From Pochonia chlamydosporia 170 (taxonomy: Eukaryota; Ascomycota; Sordariomycetes; Hypocreales; Clavicipitaceae): 64,000 bases of DNA. The stretch lies in NCBI RefSeq assembly GCF_001653235.2, contig NW_019154047.1, positions 434,001-498,000 of the forward strand, written 5' to 3'. Shown here one piece after another: positions 39,066 to 49,961 of the stretch (within the stretch, counting starts at the first letter, position 1; every line of letters begins with the position of its first letter). The translations under genes were made by a program, and so were the position numbers. The notes under the pieces were generated by a model. That model was not told the DNA's origin. It did no database searches and was given only the letters and a program-made list of their open reading frames with translations.

Positions 39066-42000
39066 CCAAGCTTCGAAATCGATCGTATCGATCGATTTTT
39101 TGGCTTCGGTTGATCGATATATATCGATCAAGGCCCGCAGTCGATCGATATCGATCGATCACAAGTCGAAATCGAATCGATCGTCGATCAAATCGATCAT
39201 GGCTAGTCCTGGTCCTTCATATCTCCGTTGACTCTGCCTATTAACTGAAGTACTTGTCTCCAATTATCTCCTTCAAGGAGATCTAGAGGGAGATGTGGTT
39301 GATAAATGCCAGCCCTACTCCACGATCGAAGGCATTGTGCCATGCCAACTATGTGACGTCGTAGGCGGCATCTGAGCGGTGTGACCATCCTCCCGCGACT
39401 GCTGAAGTCTCTCTCTGTTTCGGCGGAAGACGACGCAATTGTGAGGAAATCAACCGCCATGTAAGAGAGCTGGGGAAACCGCACAGCGCCAACATCTCTC
39501 CACCAAGCAATCGGATCGGCTTTGTAGGCGATGTTATCTACCGGCGGCTCAGACAGGTATTGATCGAGCTCGTCTTGTGTTGGGAGTGCGGTTGGCTGTT
39601 TTGGCCGTTTACTTTGTAGTCCTTCGGCGTCTTGACGAACGATTGATCGACTAAACGCCAATCGGCGCTCAATGTAGTCCAAGGCATCATGGCTTCCAGA
39701 TGCTGACATGGCATTGCAGGCTGGCTCGTGAGCCATGTGCTTGTAATTTTCCTCCCAGATGCTTGTCAAGTTCCCGGCGTAAGCTTTTTTCCACCCTGAT
39801 GTCTGACGAGACGGCAGCTGATTCCAAAGCTGCTCTAAAGCTCGCCATTTCTTACTCGGATGGAATACAACCGCCGCCACATAGGCGGTCGAGGTCAGTT
39901 TATCATAGTAATCGTTCAGTTTTTTCCAACCGAGTTTGATGTAAATCTTTAAGAGCCTACGGGTTTTTGCATCCATGCCGTCAAACAAGTGAACCTCTTC
40001 CATCATATGATCATCATTCTCTTCGATTATTACACCTTGAATGGCCCACTCAAGGTGATCAAGGACCATCTCAATCACTTGAAAGTACTCGTCGAAACCA
40101 CCTGTTGTTGAGCGTTTGCCAGAAATGCCTGCGCCCTGGAGTTGTTTTGAAGCAACCTTGAACGGTTGAAGTATCTTCTGAACCGCAGTAACGACCTTCC
40201 ATTCCCCGAGCGAAAGTTTTTCTTTCAATATCGCTGGCCGGTCCTGTTCTTTGGCGCCTTGGCGAATCCATCGTTCCTCAATAATTGACAGCATTCGGTT
40301 CAAAGCGGATCGTTTCAGCAGCGCTCGAGAGGCCATGGCCTCATCGGACTGCCAGCGAGTACAGACATTTTGGACCCACGTTAATACGGGTTCATCAGGG
40401 GCAGTTTGCCGTTGAGCTTCATGAAAGTCCTCGAGAAGTTGGCTGCTCGTTCGAAGAGCAATGCCGATATTGTGCAACTTGCCAAAAGGGCCGTACTTGC
40501 GATACTTCTCCATCTTGTCGGCATTGACTATCTCAGGAACTAGGCACGAATCCTGGCTCTCCCCCAGAGTAGTGTTTGACTCGTAATCTTCCTCCAGATT
40601 CGGCGTGTCAAGATCGTCGTCGCCATTCAGTGCATCAACAGCGTCGGACAGCTGACGCTGCTCGTCTTCGTCAGTCATGAAGTCCTGATCTCCCCAATGC
40701 GCAAGCAGCTCAGCAAAATTGTCCCTTTTACCGCCGTACATCATTGCCTTTACTGACAGATTCAGGAAATGAGGAGCGCACCGAATACGACGCTCGTGTT
40801 GGTCGAAGTCAAATTCATGGCCAAGTGCTTCCATAGCCGTGTCGTTGTTCGTTGCATTATCAAGCGTACAGTAACCAATCTTATGTTGAAGACTGAAAGC
40901 ACATATTGTGTCTGCAACATCATCGGCCAGCGCTGCCCCAGTATGGCGCTTACGGAGAGCGGGCAACGCCAGAAGGATCCTCCACTGCTTCCAATCCCGA
41001 TCAATGAAGTGGGCGTTGACGCCAAGAAATGATGAGTTTTGTCGGGAGGTCCAACCGTCAAAAGTAAAATGAATCATGCTTCTCGCTCTTTGAAGAATAG
41101 CTTTTACGGGATCAAGAGCTCGATTGTATTCTTTTGTTAAGAGGTTCACGAGGGTCCTGTCGCTGGGTATCTGCCCCTCTTGAAGACACGGATTGTTGTA
41201 GAGCAGCAGCCGTCTAAAGCGCTCGGAATTAACCAAATTAAATGGGAGGTTGTGGTAAGTTAGCCAGTCCAGGAGAAGAAGCTGATTCATCGCCGGATCA
41301 AACAAAGTATGCAAATTGCTAAGAAGGCTTTGGTCGCGAGGATTCTTCGGATCAGCGCGCAGCATATCGAGCAAGCTCCGTTGTGCACTTCCTGTCCCGA
41401 CAACCCCGTCTTCGCGTGAGCCAGCAGGCTGGAAAATCTTGTGTTCCTTTCTCAGATGTCGAACAATGCTTCCAGCGGTTGAGGCGATGAAGGTGTAATG
41501 CGTAGCTTTCATTCTGTTGCGAAGGAAGCATCTTTCGCAGACCCATACAATCTTATGAGGTTCAGAGCCGTGGTCCTTCATCCTGAAGCCAAATTGCCAC
41601 CACCATGTTCGCTCTCGAGAAGGGTCATGGCATGTTGTGAAATTGGGAAATAGCTTGAACTTGTCAGTCGTCCAAGTCTGATAGTTCGGGAATCTGCTGG
41701 ACCCATGTGCGCTTGAGGTTGAACTGATGGACGGTTCGGAAGGCGGCGGTGTTGAGGAGGCATTCTCCATCTCCTCACCAAACGGGCCCAGCTTCATTGA
41801 GCAATCCATTCTTCATGGTCAACCAACTTGACAAAGCTATGGTGCGCAGTCCAATCTGTTTATTAATAGCCAGTCCTTTCATTGCTTTCATTACAATGTC
41901 TCAAATTCATCTCCCGTTAATGCGACTGGCACGTGATTAGAGAGATTGTGTGATGTCTCACATGGAACCTTCTGACTGGAACCGACGTTTTCGCTTCGTC

Positions 42001-42212
42001 GGCTGCAACCTACCCGGAACTCTTCTTCAAAATATGCCGATCGACGATCAAATCGATCGACTGAACGCCGGATCGATATCGAATCGATCATAAGTGACTG
42101 CTTATCGATCGATATCGATCAAGTGACGATGCTGATCGATATGATCGAAATCGAAATCGATTCGATTAATCGATTCGATCAAATCGATTGATCGATCGAT
42201 TTCGAAGCTTGG
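39066..42212 (-). mobile_element. hAT element 2, 3.15 kb, apparently intact
   Basis: The ends CCAAGCTTCGAAATCGATCG (39066) and the complementary CGATCGATTTCGAAGCTTGG (to 42212) form a TIR of about 20 bp. Subterminal arrays of ATCGATCGATATCGATC occur at 39080-39200 and 42040-42200. It encloses a single uninterrupted transposase ORF. A matching 8-bp target duplication is not obvious, so the outermost bases are uncertain. Confidence 0.85.
39203..41809 (-). CDS. hAT transposase, full length, 868 aa
   Basis: The single frame encodes a Ser/Pro-rich leader, a BED-like zinc finger ([11 protein letters not shown], then [14 protein letters not shown]), the catalytic core ([54 protein letters not shown]) and the C-terminal dimerisation domain ([31 protein letters not shown]). 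It is the only hAT transposase here with no stop, frameshift or insertion. Its organisation matches element 1 (28175-30900), but the proteins are clearly different families by eye. Confidence 0.92.
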   Translation of the reverse strand: MDCSMKLGPFGEEMENASSTPPPSEPSISSTSSAHGSSRFPNYQTWTTDKFKLFPNFTTCHDPSRERTWWWQFGFRMKDHGSEPHKIVWVCERCFLRNRMKATHYTFIASTAGSIVRHLRKEHKIFQPAGSREDGVVGTGSAQRSLLDMLRADPKNPRDQSLLSNLHTLFDPAMNQLLLLDWLTYHNLPFNLVNSERFRRLLLYNNPCLQEGQIPSDRTLVNLLTKEYNRALDPVKAILQRARSMIHFTFDGWTSRQNSSFLGVNAHFIDRDWKQWRILLALPALRKRHTGAALADDVADTICAFSLQHKIGYCTLDNATNNDTAMEALGHEFDFDQHERRIRCAPHFLNLSVKAMMYGGKRDNFAELLAHWGDQDFMTDEDEQRQLSDAVDALNGDDDLDTPNLEEDYESNTTLGESQDSCLVPEIVNADKMEKYRKYGPFGKLHNIGIALRTSSQLLEDFHEAQRQTAPDEPVLTWVQNVCTRWQSDEAMASRALLKRSALNRMLSIIEERWIRQGAKEQDRPAILKEKLSLGEWKVVTAVQKILQPFKVASKQLQGAGISGKRSTTGGFDEYFQVIEMVLDHLEWAIQGVIIEENDDHMMEEVHLFDGMDAKTRRLLKIYIKLGWKKLNDYYDKLTSTAYVAAVVFHPSKKWRALEQLWNQLPSRQTSGWKKAYAGNLTSIWEENYKHMAHEPACNAMSASGSHDALDYIERRLAFSRSIVRQDAEGLQSKRPKQPTALPTQDELDQYLSEPPVDNIAYKADPIAWWRDVGAVRFPQLSYMAVDFLTIASSSAETERDFSSRGRMVTPLRCRLRRHIVGMAQCLRSWSRAGIYQPHLPLDLLEGDNWRQVLQLIGRVNGDMKDQD

Positions 42213-43087
42213 TAAGCGTGCTGTATCCCTGGGCACCTGAGCCATCCATCGCTCTGCTCGTCTAGAAGGTGCCGTTTTGGCGTTGTCGAGGGGTCGAGCT
42301 CAGGTATCGAGACCGCCGGGCCCGGGTAGTTTTCTGGTGTCGTCACATCAAACTCCATATCAAGACACAAAAGTTTCCGTAGGAAATGGTCTAGTGCTGA
42401 GACTGTGGGGCTTCATTGGTGGGGAGGGCTTGCCCCTCAAAAACGGCTGACGAGGCTGCCAAGATTTGCCGCTAGTGGCCCGAAGTGGCGCTGAACGTGT
42501 GCGAGTGTAGGTTCACACCCCTATGAAGAGATTCACACCTGCAAGGGACATGTTAGATACACAAGGCCTCACTCGGCTCACGTCAGGTGTAAGTAAGATA
42601 AATTCATTAAAGTGTTCATTAAGTCACGATGTCTTGTTGTTATTGTTGTTCCTTCTTCTTCTTCAATTTCCTGTGTGCGGGGAAGTCTTTTGCTACCCTT
42701 CGTCCTGGCAGCCACTTGCCACAGTATGAATTTGCGCCGCTTTAGTTGCACATCCCGCCTATCTAACAGGACACCAGTCGCCTCCACAAGAAACTTTCTT
42801 GGAAATAGGCGCAACCTGTTTGAATATGTTTACGCCCAGTGCGAGTCGGTTCACACCCTCTACAGGCCATTTGGGCGACCTCCAGCCAACCACTTGTGAC
42901 ATTGTGTCGTTACTCTAGGCAACAACATGGAATAGCCCGTACCCTTGTCAAACACGGCCAGGCCAGCTTTGCAGCCGTCAACGGGAACAGTGGTATACTG
43001 CCGACAAACAATTCAGTAAGTCGGCGCCCCCGTTCAATCGTTTTTGTATTCTCTTTCTATCCACTCCACAGGCAAGGCACAACAACC
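42213..43087. other. Spacer without a supported gene
   Basis: Several short overlapping frames on both strands lack recognisable content. It is probably the upstream region of the Zn2Cys6 fragment. Confidence 0.4.
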
Positions 43088-43644
43088 ATGAGTGTTACGA
43101 ATCTGCGCGAACATCATTTCCGGACCTCACTGGATAACTGGCGTCAATCTCATGGCATCGCGGAGAAGGCTTACGCGGATCTACTGGAAATCGTAAGCCG
43201 CAGAGAAGCCGCCAGAGAAATCTTCGTGGTCAACGACTGCTCCTCTCTTGTAATTGGCGAACATCATACCTGCTTTACATGCCGATTACGAAAGCAAAAG
43301 GTAACTGGCGTCAGACAAGATCATGAAGTGAGCTCACTGACTTTTCGCAGTGCGGTGGCATTGCTGGCCGATGTGTAAACTGCCTGCCGGCAACTATTTG
43401 CGCCCGTGTTGATCTTGTCAAAGAATCAGTTTTCGAGAAATGTATGCTGAGTCTACGCCGAGAGCTGACCAAAGCAGCAAGGCCTTGTGGACAGGCAGTC
43501 ATAAGTTCAAGGACAAATCATTCGCCATGTGCTTTGGGACCATCGACAAGGACAGCGGCGACGCTCTTCGCTCGCGCAAAATTGAATGTATCATTCGGGA
43601 TGCCGAAAAGAGCGCAGCCAAAGAAGTTAAAATCCTTCTTCTAG
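43088..43644 (+). CDS. Zn2Cys6 DNA-binding domain protein, probably truncated
   Basis: Exon 1 (43088-43300) and exon 2 (from 43351) join across a 50-nt intron (GTAACT to CGCAG). The splice completes a C-x2-C-x6-C-x6-C-x2-C-x5-C cluster: CFTCRLRKQK then CGGIAGRCVNCLPATIC. The intron falls inside the cluster, as in many fungal regulators. About 70 residues precede the cluster. After it, the frame runs to a TGA at 43642 but overlaps exon 1 of the G-alpha gene in another frame, so the real 3' end was probably lost. Confidence 0.6.
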
Positions 43645-44984
43645 GTCAGTTCTTCTGTTGCACCCTGCACACTACTTCGTCATCCACTGACTTGGTGGTG
43701 CTCCGGTACTGCGGTCGTTATCGATGAAAGATGAAGTGACATGTTAGCGCATGTAATAGGAGCGGGAGAATCTGGAAAGTCTACGACTCTCAGGCAAATG
43801 AAGTTGATTCACTCCGGCGGCTTCAGCGAACAGGAAAGGCTCTTGTGGAGACCTGTCGTCTTCCGCAACATTGTCGAGTCCTTTCGTACTATCTACGAGG
43901 CTATGTCTAAGCTAAATTATCAATTTGACCATCCTGACAACGAGGTAGGCTTTACTCAGAGAACGACCAGACGAACGTTCCAACCGCCATGGCAGCCTTG
44001 TGAATCTTTGTGTATTCTCCCTAACTGTGACACGCAGCCGCGAGGGGGCGGCAATCGATACATGGAGACCTAGGCTAAGCACAGTTTATGTTTGCAGAGA
44101 TTCATGACGCATATCCTCTCGAGGCATGAGCTAAGCCGCAGGGAGAGATTCCCCCAAGATTACTTCGAGTCGATCAAGCGATTGTGGTATGACAGCGGCG
44201 TAAAGGCTGCAATCGCGAAGGGCAATGAGTATGCACTGCACGACAACCTGGCATAGTATGTCGCAGTTAGCACAATTTGATCTCTGACTTCAGTAACGTT
44301 TTTAACAATTTGGTTGCAGTTTTATTGGCCAGCTGGACCGTATATGGACTGATGGATATATCCCAAACAACTTGGACATTCTCTACTCGCGATTGAAGAC
44401 AACCGGCATTACAGAGATTGCCTTCGACCTAGGGCCATTAACATATCGGATGTTTGACGTTGGTGGCCAGCGATCAGAACGCAGAAAATGGCTTCACTGT
44501 TTTGAAAACGTCCACTGCCTTTTGTTCCTTGTTGCCATCAATGGCTATGACCAGTCCCTTGTAGAGGATAGCGAAGGGGTTAGGCATCCTGAAAAGATGC
44601 TCCTGTGTCAGCTCCTGGAGAGTTAACTGTGTGCTGCAGAACCAAATGAATGAAGCCCTAATGCTGTGGGCGTCCATTATCAATGCCCGCTGGTTCACGA
44701 ACTCGGCTCTGATATTATTCCTGAATAAAATGGATCTCTTCAAGGAGAAGCTTCCCCACAGTCCCATCGTCAAGTATGGATTCACGGACTACCACGGCCC
44801 ACCCGACGATTACAAGTCAGCCAGCAAGTACTTCTTCGACAAGTTCCGAGCGCAAAGCCAACATCCCAACAAAGAGATTTACGGCCACTTCACGAACGCG
44901 ACTGACACTAACATGATCAAGAGGACGATGGAGTCAGTGCAGGACAAGATTATCAAGCGAGGCTTGAAACAATTCATACTATGA
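43527..44984 (+). CDS. Heterotrimeric G-protein alpha subunit, 354 aa
   Basis: Five exons (43527-43644, 43760-43944, 44098-44255, 44320-44578, 44640-44984) total 1065 nt. All introns have GT/AG ends and preserve frame. G1 is GAGESGKST at residues 40-48; R178 in SRLKTTGITE (switch I); DVGGQ with Q204 (switch II); NKMD 269-272 (G4); TNATDT in place of TCATDT (G5). Residue numbers match mammalian Galpha-i exactly. The N-terminus MCFG lacks Gly2, so there is no N-myristoylation; MCFG starts are typical of fungal group II subunits. The C-terminus (KRGLKQFIL) lacks the pertussis-toxin Cys and is unusual for receptor coupling. It may be an extra, diverged paralogue acting at the plasma membrane with a GPCR. 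Confidence 0.92.
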
Positions 44985-45198
44985 GGACCTTGACCACTCT
45001 AGCCAACTCACTTCTTACTTTTGTCGCGTCACGCGGTTCCAATTCAATTTTTTACTACGCTGAAGATGCAGTTCTTGATTATGCTCCCTCTTTTTACAAT
45101 GCTGCTTCTGTGATCCCTTAAGTACAACGATCTTCCTTCGTCCGAACATTTTACCCCTCATATTTGCTTTTTCCGGCTATCTTCTTTCTCATGATACC

Positions 45199-45834
45199 CT
45201 AAGTTATGCTGTTGTCCACTATACCAGATCTTCTGGCAGAGTCGACAGAGACACCACTATCCGACAGATATTGCCCGGCAACTATGATGAATAGCGGGAT
45301 AGCTTGGCCTCGAGAATTAATAGACTGAAGTACTGAAATCCATTGCCTATCACCTGGCTGTGCTAATTTTGGCTTAACACGTCTTTCTGAGCTTGTAACA
45401 ATCATTGTGGTTGAGATTACACCCATCATAAAGCCGGTCTCATCAAAGTTGTGGAAATCGTCATCATGTATGCCGTATTTCGCGACTGTGTTGCGTACAA
45501 GCTCAAACCAAGGCTCAATTATCTTTGGATGTTCGCGTAAGGCCCTCTGGTAGTCATATTTACGCGTAAAACGTGTAGTAATCTCTTTATGGCGCTTAAC
45601 GAAGTTTGAAGCCCATCGTGATCCCACGGGAGGCGCGTCGCGATCGGCGAGCAGTCGATTCGCCATATCTTGCACACCACTAAGCCAGGGGGGAAAAGAT
45701 CGCGAATCTAGGTCAAGAATATATTCAACAATTGTTGATTCCTCTAGATTTGTAAGTTTCCGACAGGGCGGCATAGTATCGCGTCGTGCGGCGATTCCCT
45801 TAACACCAGCGCTAAGTGTACTATGAGGTACCAT
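45199..45834 (-). pseudogene. Pogo/Fot1-type transposase, C-terminally truncated
   Basis: The 211-aa frame has a CENP-B-like HTH (LDSRSFPPWLSGVQDMANRL, SRWASNFVKRHKEITTRF) and the start of the DDE core (DDDFHNFDETGFMMGVIS, SSERRVKPKLAQPGDRQW). It ends before the second catalytic region. The N-terminal psq-type HTH is also missing; at 45835 the sequence changes to LTR-like DNA. Confidence 0.85.
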
Positions 45835-45835
45835 A

Positions 45836-46040
45836 TGTCACGGTGTCAGACAAAGTTGAGGTCACATGAGATCGAGTATGACTGCGCCGAAAGTGGCAAT
45901 TGTATTGAGTGAGAAGTATCTGAGGAGCAAGAACTACATTAAGAGCTGCACGGGATCCGTGCAGCTCTTTATACACAAAAGAAACCTTCTGCCAGTTTAG
46001 GCAGTAGCAGCTGCCTGGCAGGCAGCTGCCGTTGCTGATA
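45836..46040. repeat. LTR-like segment with strong palindromes
   Basis: It starts TGTCACGGTGTCAGAC directly beside the truncated transposase. It contains a 12-bp-arm palindrome at 45942-45968 (AGAGCTGCACGG/CCGTGCAGCTCT), followed by TTTATACAC, and a second one around 46008-46030 (AGCTGCCTGGCAGGCAGCT). This resembles the palindrome-bearing LTRs elsewhere in the window, but no partner copy is visible. Confidence 0.4.
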
Positions 46041-47089
46041 TCAATGTCTCAGTTCCGTGAGGCTGTCATTGCGTGAGGCCATGCTGTCTGGCGTCAGGTC
46101 TCCATCCTCGCAATCGCGAGCAGTTGTTCTCGGAGTCACGGGCCCGATTGACCCAGAAGCTTTCTGCTCAGCTTCATTGCCTTGTTCAGCTATCTGTTCA
46201 ACCTCTTTATAATACTAGAAAATGTGGTTAGCGGATCAACTGCATGTACGAAAGAATGGGTTGGGGCGTCGTACTTTGATGGTCTTGACTCGCATCTCCA
46301 GAGTGGCATCCTCGTCTACAACGACCATACTACGCGGATGCAACTGTAGACATGACAGAGTACACCAGTGGCTGATCCCTGATTCCACAGCTTGGTGCAC
46401 GGCAGACGCTTTCGCGGGTCCCGTTGCAATGATGACTACTTCTCGGGCATCCATAATGGTCTGCACACCGACTGTCAAGGCCATGCGCGGTACTGCATCT
46501 ATCTCGCCGCCGAAAAATCGTGAATTTGCGAGACGCATCTCATAAGCCAGTGACTTGATCCTCGTACGACTAGCCAAACTTGAGCCTGGCTCGTTGAACG
46601 CAATATGGCCGTCAACTCCGACACCTCCAAGAAACAGTTCAATACCACCACTGGCAATGATCTTTTCTTCATAGGCGAGACACTCTGCGGCCAGGTCCGG
46701 TGCGTTTCCGTCCAGAATATTGATATTCTCCGGCTGTAAATCAACGTGGTCGAAAAAGTTTTTGTGCATGAAAGAATGGTAAGACTCCGGATGCTCGGGA
46801 GGCAATCCAACGTATTCGTCCATATTGAAAGTCACTACATGACGGAAAGTTACCTTGCCGTCACGGAATGCTTCAATGAGAGATCTGTAAATGTTCAAAG
46901 GGCTGCTACCCGTAGGCAATCCTAGGACAAATGGCTTTTCCTGCGTTGGTCCGAATTCATTGATCCTTGCTTAAATTGGGTCAGCGTGCGTTCTAGATGT
47001 GCACAATCGTGGACTAGATACTCACTAGTAATATACTGGACAACATATCGTGATGCTACTTCGGCAGTCTGACGAACAATGAGACGCAT
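46041..47089 (-). CDS. nagB: Glucosamine-6-phosphate deaminase, 310 aa
   Basis: The enzyme converts glucosamine-6-phosphate to fructose-6-phosphate and ammonia in GlcNAc catabolism (cytosol). Exons are 47089-47026, 46969-46275 and 46214-46041; introns of 56 and 60 nt have GTGAGT or GTACGA donors, CTGAC and CTAAC branch sites and AG ends, and the sum is exactly 311 codons. Motifs include MRLIVRQ at the start, [15 protein letters not shown] (sugar-phosphate binding), [20 protein letters not shown] with the catalytic Asp, [17 protein letters not shown] with the Asp/His/Glu triad, and ATGPAKA. The C-terminal tail of about 50 residues is acidic and extends beyond the bacterial length, as in other fungal NagB. 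Its neighbour is a divergent hexokinase on the same strand. Confidence 0.93.
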
Positions 47090-47776
47090 GATGCAAGGAC
47101 AGTCGCGTTGCGGCACAACTCAATTGTGTCAAGGCATCAAGTGACACTGGTCTATCTATGAGTTGAGTTGGTAAGCACGCATGATTCGATGAATTGTAAG
47201 AGACCAAATCTTGATCGCTTGGATTTATTACGGCGGTTGCACATCTCTCATTTGCATTGACATCGATTAATAACACCCGGCAAACGACCGGCGGGTTCAC
47301 CGGCACATTGCAAATTGAAATCCACAACCAAAAAAATCTCCGGCCCTTCGGGTGAGGCGGGCAAAGCTCGAAAGTCGTAATTTCCATTTCCTTGGCGCTC
47401 TGCACTACCAACCCTGCTTCCTCGTATTTTATGGTCTGAACTGTCAGGCTCACAAATCCACCTCACAATTTTGGTCTCGCTGATGGCATCACTAATCTCG
47501 TCACAGCTGAAAATCATCATGGATTTATTAGTAATCCAGTAGAGGCTGGTGTCACATTAAAATTGGTAGATGAAGTTATGGCTGTTGACGATGGTGCGCT
47601 CGAAATAACAGCATCCGCAATGGCTCAGGCCGGCGATTGCAACAGCATTTCATAGCGGTTTAAAACTACAGTCTAAGTGACAAACTCTAAATTCCCCATT
47701 TTGATCTACCTCCTAGCCTCAATGCTGTACCGTCACCATGGTAGATATTTGAGCACATTCTTCACATTTCCACCAT
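47090..47776. other. Spacer between deaminase and hexokinase genes
   Basis: The plus strand at about 47468-47653 reads an open NFGLADGITNLVTAENHHGF frame ending MAQAGDCNSIS, and the minus strand is also open at 47520-47248. Neither is recognised. It could be a remnant of a third pathway gene. No deacetylase motif was found. Confidence 0.35.
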
Positions 47777-49497
47777 TTAACGCGTAGTTGAATGTGCCAT
47801 AAGAGCTGCGCCCACTAACGAACCATCGCATGTGGGACTAAGTTGGACCACTCTTGCGGCTTCTGAACCTACTTCTGGGATCTCGAGAAGTGTGCTGCGA
47901 ATAGTTGAGATGAAACCTGGGTACATATTAATGACAGAGCCGTCAGTCCCTATGGCAATGCAATCTGTTTCAAGCGGGCTTGGGAAGGGATCTTCGCAAA
48001 TCGATGTAGGTTTGTGTGAGTCCGACGTTCGTCGTGACTCGGCGCGTTGACGCCGCCATAGGACCCTGCGAATGGCATAGGCCGTAGACTGGATGAACGC
48101 CGAGATCTGGCGGAGCAATCGGTGAAAACACGAATCATGTTTGCGGGACTCTGTGACATCTGCTGATAATCCTGGTACTGGGTGTTGTGCTGGTAGTCGC
48201 CCAGATTGAATGATGATAGCTGCGAGCGAGGCTGCTGTCAGCCGGGCGGCACGCCTTGCTATGGCATCGGAAAGCAGGCGAATCGCGCGGCAGTCGTCTA
48301 TTGACACGTTTCGAGCATCCAAGGTGTTAATAACTAATTGCAACACATTGGTCTTGTCGTCGTCTTTTACATTAGCGAGCGCTGACATGAACGATGTCTT
48401 GATGCCTCCAAGCTGATAAAGGGGGCTCTCGGTGCTGACATTCATATGGAATACACGAGCTTCGACGAGCCGAATCAATGCCCGACGGAGGATTTCTCCT
48501 AAGTAAAGCCCGGCGATCCGCTTCTCTAGCATCTGACTTCCTGGGCTTGTCGATGCAGCATCTGCAGCCATGTCATACTCTGTGGAAGGAAGTACCTTTA
48601 ATTCGTCGTCAAAGCTACCCCATTCCGTGTTGATTACCATAACTGCTGCGGAGGACGATTCGCCTGAAGATGTAGCAGGGCCGAGGCGTGGAATATTACC
48701 GACATTTTCAACATAGGCAGCGTTTGTTCCGGTTCCAATTATGATTGCTGCCAATACAGCGCTTGGCCTGCTGAGGGTGTAGGAGTGGGTCAGTAAAGCA
48801 CCGACACTGTCATTTGCTAAAACGCAAACTTGCACCGGCAGCTTCATCTCATCGATTGATTCCTGGAGCATCTCGCAGGGGCTCCTCCCTAGTGCAGAGG
48901 GAATATCCCATTCTTTATCCCATTGAATCAATGCCCCGTCCACGATTGATTTCTGCTCACAGGTGAAACTGAAGGCAAAGCCTAATTTATATTCCATGGC
49001 AGGTCTATGGGCAGGATCTTCTCCGTTCTCGTTGCGTCTGCGGTTTCTCTCCTCAGGAGTATCAAGAAACTCGGCAATCTTCGCCGCAATAAATCCAAAA
49101 AGAGGTTTGTAGCTGGGGTTGATTCGAACTTCTCGTGGAACCACATGCTTCGTCTGGTGCACGCTGTATTTTGCGTTGCCGTATAGCTCGACTATACTGA
49201 CGCGACAGTTTGTTCCGCCGAGGTCGACTGCAAGGAAGCGCCCCTTTTCTGACCCTTGGGGGATCTTAGTCACATAAGACGGTAGCTGCCATTGCTGTTG
49301 GGTCTCAAGTCCAACTCCTACATAATGTAAGGTCGATTTCGGATTTCCAGGAGCTGGATCCAAAACTTACTCATTTGTTGCACAAAATAGGCCGTCACCC
49401 TGCGCAGGGCAGACGTGCTGAGGTCAAAACCATGAGCAATCTGCTGTGCCTCAGCTACCACGGAAGGTGGAATGGCGCTCTGAGGAACACTCGACAT
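47777..49497 (-). CDS. Hexokinase-family sugar kinase, probably GlcNAc kinase, 555 aa
   Basis: Exon 1 (49497-49371, MSSVPQSAIPPSVVAEAQQI) and exon 2 (49317-47777) join across a 53-nt intron (GTAAGT to GTAG), giving FVQQMRVGLETQQQ. Motifs include phosphate-1 FLAVDLGGTNCRVSIVEL; a sugar loop LGFAFSFTCEQKSIVDGAL that departs from the LGFTFSFP of true glucokinases; NDSVGALL with the catalytic Asp; IGTGTNAAYVE; INTEWGSFDDE; IAGLYLGEILRR; and C-terminal GTDGSVINMYPGF and CDGSLVGAALMA. It is longer than usual because of a basic insertion (about residues 425-480). The diverged sugar loop and its position beside nagB suggest N-acetylglucosamine as substrate; that part is inference. Confidence 0.88.
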
Positions 49498-49961
49498 GAT
49501 CGGTGCGATGCCGGCTTGATTGAATTGACCATTGCTGGAAGCAACTTGGGATATCTTAAGACATCCATGATGGCAAGGTTATTTCTCTGATTGCACTTGG
49601 TGCTACGTGTCTTAGTAACGTGTACTATCACTCACTTCAGGTGCGCTTCGGGATCGAGTGAGAATCTCTCCGACGACGGCAAAGTCCGGCAAATGTGCGC
49701 GGCCACACGGCATGGGTGGTGGTCCCCATAAGATAATCTCCACCAAAGAAGCCGGTTGCACTGTAACAAGGCTAGCTAGTTCACCTGGCTACATGATTCC
49801 ACATGAGTTCTACTCCTGGCAAGCCTTTGGTAATTTTCCCTTCCATTTTTAAGCCGGGCCTATTAAGCTACTGCCGAGTCCTTGATTGTCCTGTTCCTAA
49901 GTTTGCCGAACTCAACATTCGGACTGACCTCTGTACATCAACAGAGCCAGCCAAAGTTCTC

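Noticed and set aside
45250..45285. Short match between 45260 and 63870 (CCGACAGATAT context)
   Set aside because: At 45.2 kb it is transposase coding sequence and at 63.8 kb LTR-like sequence; no extended similarity, so probably chance.
45942..45968. Strong palindrome followed by T-rich sequence as a bacterial-type terminator
   Set aside because: The context is eukaryotic and the segment resembles a palindrome-bearing LTR; intrinsic terminators are not expected.
47248..47520. Minus-strand 90-aa ORF between nagB and hexokinase
   Set aside because: Open on both strands, no start context, no family; insufficient to call a gene.
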